Part shown: positions 1-10,169 of the stretch, one piece after another
Layout: each line of letters starts with the position of its first letter
Position numbering within the stretch: position 1 is the first letter of the stretch
Program-made: the position numbers and the translations under genes
Notes under the pieces: generated by a model
The model's database searches: none
What the model was told of the DNA's origin: nothing
Seen by the model: the letters and a program-made list of their open reading frames with translations, nothing else
NCBI GenBank assembly: GCA_002917775.1
Contig: KZ627153.1
Location: 186,001 to 250,000, forward strand
Source of the DNA: Glaciozyma antarctica PI12
Lineage: Eukaryota; Basidiomycota; Microbotryomycetes; Kriegeriales; Camptobasidiaceae
DNA length: 64,000 nucleotides
Direction: 5' to 3'

Positions 1-2552
1 CTCCGTATAATTCGCCTCCTTCGCCGACCCAATCGCCGTCTCCTCGTCCGCAATCGTCGCATCCCTCGAAGAGTCCCTCGACGTTCTCCGCGACCTAACC
101 GGTGGGTCTTCCGGCAAGCCCACCAAAATGTTCTTGGGCGGATGGTCATCGTTCTCCCTCGCCCTCTCGGCGTCCAAATCCCTCCTCGAATCGGTCCTGT
201 ACAGCGCCTCCGACACGCTCTTCACCGACGACGACGACGTATCCCCCGTCCGAGTCGGTGCGCCAAACATAGCCGGCGCGCCCGTATCCCTCAAACCCTT
301 CTCATCATCGCGATTGACGACGACATCCTCGCCGGTACGAATGCGCTTGACGCGAGACATCCACCCTGGCTCCTCGCCCGCTTGACTGGCAGCAGTAAAG
401 GTTCGTTTGATGGAGCGAACGCGGGAATGGACGCGTCTGCCGACGGAGAAGAAGCCGATCGTGAGACCGTGGACTGGGAGACCATTAGTGAGGGCGCGTG
501 GGGAGAGGGGAAGGACGTACCGAGGATCGAGGAGAGGACGATGAAATAGGTGATGGGTTGGAGAGTGAGGGAGAGGATGTCGAGGCGGGTTTGGGGAGGG
601 TAGTTGGGAGTAGGAAGCTTCGTGGCGGCCAACGTGCACTGCGGAGAGGGTTTAGCCAAAGAACCTGATGCGGGCGAAGTGGAACGAACGATGAAGACGG
701 CGCCGACGCCCATCGGACCAACTGATAAAGCCGCACCCGTCAGCGAGATCGAAGCAGGCGCGAAAGATCCACTCACAATGCCCAACGAAAATCGCCTCGC
801 GGCGTGTCTTCACGTCCGGAATGAAGTACTGCAAGCAGAAGATTCCAGGCAGTCGCCGGAGTACGAGGATACAGATGGAAAGGACGGCGAGACGCCAAGG
901 CGTGAGGGTGAGGTCGGGGTTGGACCAAGCTGCGAACGGCATCGTAGCCCCGATGTAGATGAAGATGAAGCAGTTGGCGAGCAAGTCGACCGTCGACGAG
1001 AAGTTGGACTCTTCGATGGACTCGGTGAACCTGGAATCGAGCGAGCGAGTTAGTGGCGTTCCTGGGAAGAGCGAACGAAGGACGCACCAGTCGTCCCATG
1101 CGAAGGCAGTTCCGCAAGCGAATGCGGCGAGGAGGTCGTCCGATCCAGCGAGCGTCGTGAGGCCCGTCACGAGAAGCGCGAGGGCGATATAATTGGCGAT
1201 CTGCGAGAAGCGGATCAGCAACCCCGTCGACCGAGGTCAGCAGCCAGCCAGATGCACGCACCATACTCTCTGCGAACGACCAAATGATCAGCCTTCCGCC
1301 CTACGCTCAAAGCCACACCGACGCACCTCGATCAATAAGTCCTCGACGCTTGCTGTATTTGAGCAATTTGCGCGCAATAACCCCAATCACCGCTCCAATA
1401 GCGCATCCTAGAATAATCTGGTACAGCACAACGAGTACGAACCACCACCCAATCGCCTGGCCAACGCTATGCTCCCCGCGGAGAATGAGGAACAGCGCAA
1501 TGTACTGCTCGTTCGTTAGCGACCGCCTTGGCAACCTCGCACGGCGGACTCACGAGGAACGGAAACGCAGCGCCGTCGTTACACCCACTCTCCGCCTGGA
1601 GGATATGCCGAATATGGGCCGGAACATGATCCTGCGCAAACTTGCCCTTGCCAACGACCGAAGCAGCGAGAATAGGGTCGGTGGGAGTGACGCCTGCTGC
1701 GACGACGAGGGCGGGGAGGAAGTCGAGTCCGGGGATGAGGGCGTAGATGAGGGAGGCGGAGACCATCCAGCCTATTAGCATGCTGCGAGGGGGATTAGAG
1801 AGGGTTGGGGAGAGGAGGAAGGGACGGACATGGGTCCTAGGAGGACGGCGAGGGAGCGCCAGTGTCGAAGAACGTAGGCTCGGGGAAGTTCCACTCCTAT
1901 CGCGAACACACTCAGGGCGATAATTATGCGCGTAAGTTCGAGGGTGAGCTCGTCGAAATGTTCGCCTGGCGAGGGGAGAGGGGAGGAGGGGGAGGTGATC
2001 AGATGATCAGCTCTCTCGCCCCCGCAAAGAACTCGACGTACCTTCCCCCCAAGTCCGAGGCGCAAACACTCCCGACGCGTATCCCGAGAAGATGATTCCC
2101 TGCGTCCTGTCCTCAGCTCCCGGCCTCGGACGCCGTCGCGAACGCGACTCACGAAGACTGTGGCGATAATCGCTTCGCCGATGTAGAGACGCTCCTTGAT
2201 GAATCCCCTGCACGCAGCTCAGCGCGCCTCCAATGCAGCACTCGCGGAAAGGACGTACGAGTAAAGCCCAAACACGACGATAAAGCAGGGCAGAAGCGTC
2301 AACGCCAGATGGATAGTGTTGACCTGCGAAAGCCATCAGCACCCTCCCCAGCTCCTCCGACACCCTCCAGCACCCTCAGCAGCCCCGCACTCACCTCCGG
2401 AACGACCTTGAACAGCTCCTCCCTGCGTTTGCATATCAGCTCGATCTCTCGACCCGCGCGCGCAAAGAGACTCACATCGCATGCTCCAGCGAACCCGCAC
2501 CATGAAACGCCGCTGATTCTGGGTACTCGGCGACAGAGACGAAGCCAACCAT
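1..2552 (-). CDS. NHA1: Na+/H+ antiporter of the fungal NHA1/Sod2 family, 3' end missing
   Basis: Plasma-membrane cation/proton exchanger that would expel Na+ (and K+) and help set cytosolic pH. Reading the minus strand from ATG 2552, exons encode a short N-terminus, then FIKERLYIGEAIIATVF (about 2245-2160), IIFSGYASGVFAPRTWG, the helix RIIIALSVFAIGVELPRAYV (about 1935-1865), and the family hallmark VVAAGVTPTDPILAASVV (about 1715-1660) with the paired acidic region ILQAESGCNDGAAFP (about 1610-1555). Later exons give more membrane helices, including GTAFAWDDW and FIFIYIGATMPFAAW. Below about 400 the protein becomes a charged cytosolic tail rich in Ser, Arg and Asp, which runs off the left edge, so the stop codon is not seen. 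Introns are about 50 nt. The start was chosen because MVGFVSVAEYPES immediately precedes the first conserved helix. The homology is strong; the ion preference is not readable from the sequence. Confidence 0.9.
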
Positions 2553-2866
2553 CTTGCTTCGAACCCGGGTTGGGGACGAGGCGAGTTTGGGCGGTGGTTG
2601 GGCTGGGCGCGGGTGGAGGGACGGTGGAGGGGTGTCGGTAGCTTTGTCGGAGGTGTGGGATTCGAAGGGGGCGGGAGGAGGAAGAGGACGGGAGGGGAGG
2701 GACAGGGCGAGTGCCAAGGTCGACCCGCGGACGGAACGGGAATGAAACGACGACGACGACCAACGACGACGACGATTTCTCTCAATCTTCGTTCAGCTAG
2801 TTCTCTGCTCGCAGACAGCGCTGCACTCTCCCAATCCCCAGCGCAAAAAAGAATCCTGAAATTCCC

Positions 2867-4241
2867 TCAAAGCTTCGCCTTGCCCAACCCAGTCCCCTTC
2901 TCCGGCGCCCCAAGCTGATCACTCTTCTTCGGTGCCGCCTCATACGGCCTCTCACTCCTCTCGACTCCGAGCTCAATGAGCTTTGCGAAAACCTTGGAGA
3001 AATCGGCGAAGAAGAGGTCCTTGTCTTCGGCGTACTTCGAGACCCAGGGTGCGAAGGCGGGATCTTGCGTTAGGGCGATGTCGCTGCGACGATATAGGTT
3101 AGTGAGGGTTGGAGGAGCGGGAGAGGGGACAAACGTGGGCAGCATCATGAGCTCTGGTGAATTGAGACGAGTAATCGAGAGGAGTTAGCGAAGTGGCGAG
3201 GGAACGTACCCTCTCCGAGATCCTCGTTCTTGTACTGGAAAGGTCCGGTCCACTCCTTCTTAGTCCACTTGAAGTTGGTCAACATCTGCACGACCGTACC
3301 ACGTCAGTTCGATCGTCCTCCATTCGAGAACGCGAAGAACGAACCTTGTAGTACTGGTTGCTGAACCGCGTAGGAGAGACGACCCAAGGTCCCTCGAATC
3401 CAGATCGGTCAGAGTGGCAACGCTGTAGTCTCCAAGTCAGCTCAAGTCCCAGCGAGTCGCAACGAACGTACCCCGAGCGAATGAGCTCCACTGAGCGCCA
3501 CGATCTCCTGGTCGTTGAATCCCATGCGGTAGAAGACATCTCGGAGGTGCTGCGACGCCTGAGAAGCGTCGGGGAGTCGTCCACGAGTCGTAGAGCACTA
3601 TCGTTCTCAAATCAGCTCCCGTCACCCTTCGCGCGACGAAAGACGCACCTTGGAATCGTCAACGAAATCGGTTCGGCCGGCCTTCCAGGGGATCGAAGGA
3701 CCGCCCATAGCTTCGATAGCGACGACTCCAGCGAGGGTCCAGAGACTGCAGGGGCTGTTAGCTCGTCGTGGCGAGGAGCTGGGTTGAGGAGCTCACTCGG
3801 CGTAGGAGATCCAGGTGTGGCGTTCCTTGATAGGCTCGAGGAAGACGCGCGCGTGCTGTTGAACGCAATCATCAGCTCCTCCTCAGTAACCGAGAGCGAG
3901 CAAGGCACACCTGCAAACCGGCACTATACGCCCTCGTCAGCTCCCATCCCCTCCCTCTCTCCTCACGCGAACTCACTTGGCCGGATCCCCTCCCTCCGCC
4001 TCATACCTCATGCCCGCTCCATCACTGCCCCCCGTCTTCGTCTTAGAATCATAAGTCCCCGAAGCGTGCCACGCCAATCTGCGTTCGAAGAGAGGGTGAG
4101 GATCGGCTGCGTTCGGAGGGGAGGCAAAGGACGTACCGGACGAGGACGGGGCCAGCGGAACCATCGTCGTAGTCGGGTTGGGAGAGGATGTCGAGGATCT
4201 CCTTCTTGATAACGCCGTAGTCCTTGGTCGGGGGTGCTCAT
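2867..4241 (-). CDS. CCP1: Cytochrome c peroxidase (class I haem peroxidase), start uncertain
   Basis: Haem enzyme that reduces H2O2 using cytochrome c. Minus-strand exons show the distal haem pocket [19 protein letters not shown] (about 4085-4030), WISYADLWTLAG (about 3815-3745), the proximal His motif [12 protein letters not shown] (about 3510-3475), then [20 protein letters not shown] (about 3420-3365). The Trp in EGPW corresponds to the radical Trp191 of yeast CCP, which separates it from ascorbate peroxidases only in combination with other residues. The C-terminus has [25 protein letters not shown] and FAKLIELGV, ending at 2867. The start is a problem: ATG 4241 would begin M-S-T-P, but the run of five C shifts the frame one base before the conserved [14 protein letters not shown]. 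Either an intron joins an unseen upstream exon at an AG inside this stretch, or one base is wrong. No mitochondrial leader is evident, so a cytosolic form is possible. Confidence 0.88.
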
Positions 4242-4651
4242 GTTGGGCGTGGTGTGGTTGGTGCGGGGAGGGTGGTGCGGTGGTGGTAGTTTTGAGGTCG
4301 AACTTGGTTGGTTTCTGCTGAGTCCTGAGTGAGGCTGAGCTGGATCGAGTTGGTCTTGGTCGGTTCCAACGAGGATCGCGACGGCGCAAAACCGCTGAAA
4401 GGGTTCGGCGAACTCAGCCAGCCGAGTCACTGCCGGCGTTTTTGACCCCTGTCGTCCTAGAGAGTAATTTCGCAAGAGAAAGCTTCAGCTTCAGGCCAGC
4501 AGGAAGCAGAGTAAGACTTTGAAAGCAACAGGAAGGAAAGAAGCAAAAAAGTGAAAGCGACGGAGCTCAAAGCGGCGAAAAAGCACGCTACGTCTCCCGC
4601 TGCCAGTTGACGAAGCTCGTCGTCTCGGTTGAGAAAGTTGGGGAGGACGTG

Positions 4652-4953
4652 ATGGTGTCGAATGGGAAGGGGGTGAGGGTGTTGCAAGATATGAAAGCGG
4701 TCGTGAAGATTTGCGAGAGTAAACCGACGTGGGAACTCGAGAGGTGGTGTGACAAGTTTGGAGATTTGGCGGAGGGGGAGAAGGTCTTGTGGATGGCATT
4801 GGCGGATGAGGTTGAGTGGGATGGGTTTGAAGTGAGTTTGAAGTGAGGGTGGATAGGATTTACGCTGGTCGCGAGTCTTCGCAGGATCGAAGATTCGTGA
4901 GTTTGCTCGCTGATTGTGAAGGGCGGGTGCTGATGAGGGGGAGCAGTGAATGA
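4652..4953 (+). CDS. Possible small gene of about 82 residues, unknown function
   Basis: Lies in the gap between the CCP 5' end and the 3' end of the palmitoyltransferase gene. ATG 4652 opens a reading frame to GAA at 4831, followed by a well-formed donor GTGAGT and an acceptor GCAG at 4884. Joining 4831 to 4885 extends the frame by 22 residues to a TGA at 4951-4953. The product is charged and Trp-rich (SKPTWELERWCDKFGDL, EVEWDGFEDRRFVSLLADCE) and looks like a folded protein rather than a shadow frame. The frame is open upstream to about 4523 without an ATG (…ARYVSRCQLTKLVVSVEKVG), so an earlier exon may exist. I recognise no family. It could also be transcribed CCP promoter sequence with a chance frame. 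Confidence 0.33.
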
Positions 4954-5124
4954 GCAGTAGTTGTAGCGATGGAATAGTACGCTGCAAAGAGGAACGGAAA
5001 CCGTATTTGGTTTCAGATTCCATCGTCGCGAGCAGGAGAGAGCGTCGAAGCAGCCTGAAAGCAGAACCACCCCGCTCCCCTCGCCGAAAGCTGCGATATT
5101 CTCCAGACAATTCCTTCAGTGTCC

Positions 5125-6644
5125 TTAGCGATGCCACTCCTCCTCCCCACTCTCCTCGCTCTCTACCCTCTCCTCACCTCTCTCCACCCCTCCCCGAATC
5201 CTCGCCGAATCCTCGCCGTTCAACCTCCCCAACGCCTCCCAATCAATCTCAAACTCTCTCCCATCCCCCTCCCTGCCCCAATCATCAGCCCTCTCCCCAT
5301 CCTCATCAAGCGAAATCACTCACGGCGACCCGATTGGTACTGCCCATATCCACCGCTTCTCCCACCCCCCAAAGATCGTGGCCAGGTTCCGCCGAGGACC
5401 GAGGTCGTAGATATTGTTTGCTCGGGCGAGGCGCTCGAGTTTTCGTCGCTCGAGGCGGGTTAAAGCGCTATCGGGCCGCGAGCTTGTGGCGTCTTTGAAG
5501 GAAGGGGCGCGCTCCATTGCTTCGATTGTAGTTCTGCGCACGCGCGAGTGAGGGAGTGCTGTGAGGGCGAGGAGGGTTGGGAGAGGGTAGGGAGAAGGGA
5601 GAACGAACCGGTTCCTGCAGGCTAGGTAGAGGTGGTAGGCTCCGAAACAGGACATGGCAAATCCGAAGATTCCACCGAGGAGCATGACGAGAGCCCAGGA
5701 GATTGGCGCCAGCTCAAAGTTCTGTTTTCCCGAAATCAGACTGCGAAGGGAGAAAGGAAGGAGGAACACACGTCGGGGCCGGCGGCGACGAAGCGGGTTA
5801 GCTCATAGAGAGTTACGCTGAAGACGAAGGTGCCGAGAGCGCCGCCGTCTGCGGAGGAGCGTCAGTGGGGAAGAGGAGAGGAGAGGGGAGACGTACACCA
5901 TAGGAAGAGGAGGAAGAACTTGTAGTTGGCGAAACCCTGCGAGAGGAAGTGAGCTTCGCAGGGACGTCGTAGAGAACGCGACGGCTTACGACGCAGCCAC
6001 CTCCAAGCCAGGGGCAATGACTGTTCTCAGCGTCAGTTATCGCTCCAGCAGGTCCAGGAAGGAGCTCACTGATCCATCTTTAGCACGCAGTACCCACACG
6101 AAGAGCAGTGGTGCGCCCGATCCGGTTTATCGAGCTGACACTGTCCATCACGCCACTCAGCTCCGTCTTCCCCGTGCGTTCGCGAGCAGCTCACCTTCCT
6201 ACAGAACCGTCCCCCTCCACCACTCTTAACCTGCACCCTCTCCTTCAAGTGCTCAAACTCCTCCTGCGCCAACAACCCCTCCTCCTCTCTTCCCTCCTCC
6301 GTCCTCCCCTCTACAACCTCACCTCCAACCCCGCCTCCGACCCTACCGCCACCAACCCACCAAGCCATCCCTACGCCCCCGACCGTCCCGCTCCACAACC
6401 ACCCAAAGACCCCCGTATACACTCCCGTCCGCACCCACTCCCCCGCGGCGAAGAGGTGGACAAGGAGGGTGGAGAAGGCGTAGAAGGAGAAGAGGAGGAT
6501 GAGAGCTATGAAGATGAGGGGGATGAGGGAGAGGAGTCGGTTGAAGGGGGAGGCGGGGAGCGGGAAGGTGATGGTGTTTGGAGGGGAGCGGGAGGGGGGG
6601 AAGGTGAGGAGAGGAGGGCGGCGGTGGGATGGGCTTGGTGCCAT
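5125..6644 (-). CDS. DHHC-type protein S-acyltransferase (palmitoyltransferase)
   Basis: Integral membrane enzyme that attaches palmitate to cysteines of target proteins, usually on the Golgi, ER or vacuole. Exon 1 starts at ATG 6644 and gives a hydrophobic helix, LSLIPLIFIALILLFSFYAF, and a second membrane segment. Next comes the Cys-rich domain CQLDKPDRAHHCSSCGYCVL (about 6150-6085). The catalytic DHHC is split by an intron: GATCA at about 6070 joins TCATTGC at about 6020, restoring Asp-His-His-Cys-Pro-Trp. Then follow GGCVGFANYKFFLLFLW, LYELTRFVAAGPD and two more helices (ISWALVMLLGGIFGFAMS), and a cytosolic tail with NNIYDLGPRRN, close to the TTxE/NPFxxG-type tail of the family. A last 51-nt intron (GTGAGT...GGCAG, about 5324-5274) must be removed to reach the acidic C-terminus ending at 5125. 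Closest in layout to Pfa3-type enzymes, but the subfamily is not certain. Confidence 0.9.
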
Positions 6645-7030
6645 CGGACGTGGAGGGAGGAGAAGGGAGACGGCGGGAGGAAGACGAAGTCGAGTTGAGA
6701 TAGGGGGACTGTTCAGCGCGGAAGCTTCCTCTAGTGTCTACGCTCGACGTGGAGAGGGAGGAAAGCGGTTAGTCAGGCTGGAGTACGCTGAAGGTTCGTA
6801 GCTACGACGGAGCTGGATTCTCTACGCCTGAGCGAGCACGCCCTCGAGATACTGGCTCCAACAACGCTCTCAGCTGCTCCTGGGCTCATCGACGCGACAC
6901 TGCAGCAACAGATACAGCAAACACCATCGCTGCACTCGTTATTACAAGGACCCAGGTGGAGGAGACCACGGGAAGGGGGCGGAACCATCGAGCACTTCGA
7001 GAGCAACAACCGATCCCAGGTCGACCAGCC
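6645..7030. other. Intergenic region upstream of the palmitoyltransferase gene
   Basis: About 385 bp between the SCOC-like stop and the palmitoyltransferase ATG, both on the minus strand. It should hold the 3' UTR of the former and the promoter of the latter. Short frames exist on both strands but none carries a recognisable domain or codon pattern like the neighbours. Confidence 0.5.
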
Positions 7031-7544
7031 CTATCGCCCTGCTCCCGCTGCTTGCGCACTGCAATACCAATCACCATCAGCTTCCCTCCCAGTCCAACCT
7101 AGCGCAGCAGCGACGCACTTGTTCCTCGTGAGGTTGTCGATATCTACGCGAGCCACCTCGTCAGCTCTCCACTCCCTCCTGATCCCTACACGCCCGGACT
7201 CACAGGTCTGTAGCATCTCATTATCCGACTTGAGCTTTGCTCCCTCCCTCTGAACGTCCGTCACCCTCGCCAGAAGCGCTGCACGACGCGCGTCAGCTCC
7301 CCTCCCCCGCACCTCCTCAACGCGCTAACGCACCCCGTAGCCCTTCTTGCATGGTCACTATCTCCCTTCTCACAAGAGTTAGCGCTGTAGTCTCCTGGTG
7401 TGCGGGAGGAGGGACTAACTTGACGACCTTCTCCTTCTCGACTACCATGCTTGCTGTGATCTCCTCCTCTGGTTCCTCGACCACTGAGTCTCCTCCCCAA
7501 GCTGTTGTATCAACGTCGAGTGAAGAAGATCGTGCTTTGGCCAT
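7031..7544 (-). CDS. SCOC-like short coiled-coil protein
   Basis: Small coiled-coil protein resembling animal SCOC, which binds Arl1-type GTPases at the Golgi and takes part in trafficking and autophagy. Start at ATG 7544 (MAKARSSSLDVD); a further in-frame ATG lies at 7610. The N-terminus is acidic (VVEEPEEEITASMVVEKEKV). After splicing, the coil reads REIVTMQEGLRALLARVTDV followed by QREGAKLKSDNEMLQTYIDN and LTRN. The LKSDNEMLQTYIDNL stretch is the part most like SCOC (family pattern LKSENQVLGQYIENL). Introns remove about 7425-7393, 7340-7284 and 7204-7137. A last 60-nt segment (7120-7061) has intron signals but is divisible by three, so it may be retained. The frame ends at 7031. The family match rests on one motif in the coil plus overall size. 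Confidence 0.7.
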
Positions 7545-7707
7545 CGTCGTCGTCGTCGTCGAGGCCAAGTCAACCCCCGCCGTCGTCGTCGCCTCTCGTC
7601 GGCTGCGCACGGACCTCGTCTCTCCAAAAACCTCGTCGTCGAATTTCTTCCTTCTCCGCTCCTCTCCTCCAGCTCCGCACCTCCACCAGCATCTCCCGGC
7701 AGCGAAG
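7545..7707. promoter_or_regulatory. Short bidirectional promoter between the SCOC-like and TMA23-like genes
   Basis: Only 163 bp separate the two divergent start codons, so both genes should be driven from the same short region. It contains a GTC/GAC trinucleotide repeat (about 7542-7563, edge) and otherwise no motif that I can name. Confidence 0.45.
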
Positions 7708-8595
7708 ATGGGCGTTTTCTCCCCCGCGGGCTACCTCAAAGGACTCGGCTGGAAAGGCCCAGGAGAAGGACTCAACGACAGTCCTCACGCCCGCGCGAAG
7801 CCCATCACTGTCCCGCAGAAGAAGACGCTCTCCGGTGTGGGCAAGGATAGGGATACAGCGTTCCCGTGGTGGGAGATGGTGTTTGCTACGGTGGCGACTA
7901 AGGTTGGGGGAGACGCTGTGAGTGCTTTCTTCTCTACCCCCTCTCCCTCTCTCCACCTGACTGGGAAGCCATCCCCCCCCCTAATAGTGTACTGAACTCG
8001 CACGCAGACAAAGGAGCACCACCGTACTTCAACAGGAATCATCTCGCACCTCCCCCCTCCTAAACCCTCCGCGTACGCCTCTGGCTCCGGCGGGATCAAC
8101 CTCGACGCGCTCGGAGACGCCAAGATGGAAGCGGCGCGACGACAGCTCTATAGTGGGTTTATGAGGGGTGGAGCGATTGGGGGATCGATGGATGAGGTGG
8201 TGGTGGTGAGGGTGGAGGTGAAGGGGAAGGGGAAGGAGAAGCGGAAGAGGGACGTCGATACGTCTGATGAGGAGGAGGAGGAGGTCGTCAAGCCCATCAA
8301 GGCCTCGAAGGAGGAACGGAGAGCGGCTCGAAAGCAACGCAAGCTCGATTCCGCCGCCGCCTCCGACTCGTCCGTCGTCCTCGTCTCCACTCCCTCAACA
8401 CCTCTCCCCGACGAACAGCTCTCGAAGAAGAAGAAGCGCTCAACGGCGATGCATTTATCGCCGGAGGAGGAGCGGGAGGAGGAGGAGGAGGAGGCGTATA
8501 GGGAGTCGAGGGAGATTGCGAGGAGGGCGGCGAAGGAGGAAAGGAGGTTGGAGAGGGTGGTGAGGAGGGCGTCGAGGGCTCGGAAGGAGGAGTAG
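7708..8595 (+). CDS. TMA23: G-patch nucleolar protein, TMA23/GPATCH4-like
   Basis: Likely ribosome-biogenesis factor of the nucleolus. Exon 1 (ATG 7708 to about 7919) encodes YLKGLGWKGPGEGLNDSPHA, a G-patch start, then KPITVPQKKTLSGVGKDRDT and PWWEMVFATVATKVG, which parallels yeast TMA23 (GW.G.GE.L..., KGLG, WWERLFDG). An intron of about 88 nt (GTGAGT...CGCAG, about 7920-8007) follows. Exon 2 gives GINLDALGDAKMEAARRQLY and a long Lys/Arg/Glu-rich tail typical of nucleolar proteins, with Asp/Glu blocks (TSDEEEEEVV) and basic runs (KKKKR). It ends at TAG 8593-8595. The purine-rich tail uses AAG/GAG/GCG almost exclusively. Confidence 0.8.
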
Positions 8596-9167
8596 AGCGG
8601 TGATAGGCTTGGGGAGGGGAATGGGACGCTTGTTGTGCTTTAGGAGGGGGCTGAGGTGCTGCTTGAGATGCGGTGGGCGTGCCGTCTGCTCGAGGTCTGG
8701 TCTGCTTGGATCGCTCTCCACTCAACACTGCTCTCAGCTACGTATTCCTCGACCTCGACCTCGACCACGCACTCGAACTTCCGAGCGTGCTGCTTCACGA
8801 AGGCCGACACTTTCGGCGCAACGGGGAGAGGAGCGAACCCGCGTCGCCTTCTCCCCTTCGCACGTTCCCGTCTCGCCTTCTCACCTTCTCACACCTCTCC
8901 CACGTCGACGACGCGCACCTCTCGCGTTCTGCACCTTCCTAACGCGCTCCGCTTCCGAGTCCGGAATTGAGACATGAGAGCGCACCGAGCGCTCCGCCAG
9001 GCCCTTCGCAGACGATGCGGACCGCATCTCAGTCTCACCATCGACGGGGTCCCTGGTAATTGCGAGTGTGATTTCAGCAGCTCCTTGGGAAGGTGCAGTT
9101 CTAGGTACGAAGCTCTTCTCCTTCCTGCCTACACTCTGCAACGCGCACCTCGACAGCTTCCCCCGCG
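8596..9167. other. Intergenic region, no gene supported
   Basis: About 570 bp between two plus-strand genes. It includes a run of CGACCTCGACCTCGACC near 8750-8765 and CT-rich sequence before the next ATG. Several short frames are open here, but none shows a domain or continues by splicing into the next gene. Confidence 0.45.
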
Positions 9168-10083
9168 ATGGACCTCCCTCCCACCGCGTCCCGCGGAAGT
9201 CCCATCTCCTCCTTCCTAGTCAACAAAGTACGTACCTCCCGCTCCTCCTCCCCAAGCCTCCACTAACAAGCTCCCACAGAAAAGGACTCTACGCCACTCC
9301 CTCTTCCGCTCCTGCGAAGCCCTCTTCTCCCTCGCCCGCTCCTCCCATCCTACCACACCCCGCCTTCCTACACCTCAGACCCCTCGCCGACTCGGACGAA
9401 GGATCAGCTACCCCCAACTCGTTTCGTCCCCTGTTGACACTTCTGATCCCGCTTGGGGGATTAGGGAGGAGAGGTATGATGAGGAGGGGGATGTGAGGAT
9501 CGCGTGGGATGGAGAGCGCAGTGAGGGGGTCAAGTGGTGGAGAGATAGCGAGGAGAGTACGTGGTCTGAGGGAACGACGAGGAGGGAACCGATATCTCGC
9601 TGGTCGACCTCTTTCTCGACTCTCGAACAAGATACCGACGAAGCTCCCTCCCTTTCCCTCCCGCTCTACTCCCCCGCACCATCGTACATCCATTCTCCAG
9701 CCTCTACACGCTCTTCAACATCCTCTATCGACCTTCCTCCAACTCCGCGGATCCAGCCATACCATCTCCCGCCTATCCCCCTCTCGCCTCTCATATCCTT
9801 TACTACGCCACCACCTTCGCCACTCCTTCGTCGCGCGCCGAGGTCCGGGATCTTAAGGCTGGGAAAAGTGAAGGAGGAGGAGGAGGTTACGAGGTGCGCG
9901 ATGGAGGAGTTGGAGGAGGGGTCGTCGGAGGAGGAAGAGGAGACGATCTTGTTTGAGGGGGAGGGGGAGGATACGGGGGAGACGACGGTCGAGCTGGAGC
10001 TGGAGGGGGAGGGGGAGAAGCAGGATGGGGAGAAGGAGGAGAGGTGGGAGAGCCTTGTAGCTCTCACTCGTCGATCTGTATAG
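9168..10083 (+). CDS. Disordered protein of unknown function, 2 exons
   Basis: Exon 1 (9168-9227) encodes 20 residues, MDLPPTASRGSPISSFLVNK. A 52-nt intron (GTACGT...CACAG, 9228-9279) follows, and exon 2 (9280-10083) continues in frame with KRTLRHSLFRSCEALFSLAR. The exon sum is divisible by three. The middle is Pro/Ser-rich with SP and TP sites (LPPTPRIQP, FTTPPPSPLL). The C-terminus has a motif RSGILRLGKVKEEEEV and very acidic blocks (SSEEEEETILFE). There is no enzyme signature, signal peptide or membrane segment. The first half is pyrimidine-rich on the sense strand and the second half purine-rich. It is probably nuclear or regulatory, but that is only a guess from composition. Confidence 0.65.
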
Positions 10084-10169
10084 AAATGCGCCCGGTCAGC
10101 TTCAGTAAATACGCTGTCGTTTCTCGTAGACTCCTGTAGACATCTGGAAAACCACATTCGTTGCGCTTT

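Noticed and set aside
4457-5137. 226-codon minus frame upstream of the CCP gene, considered as a mitochondrial leader exon
   Set aside because: It overlaps the end of the palmitoyltransferase gene and shows no leader-like start that splices in phase to the CCP exon.
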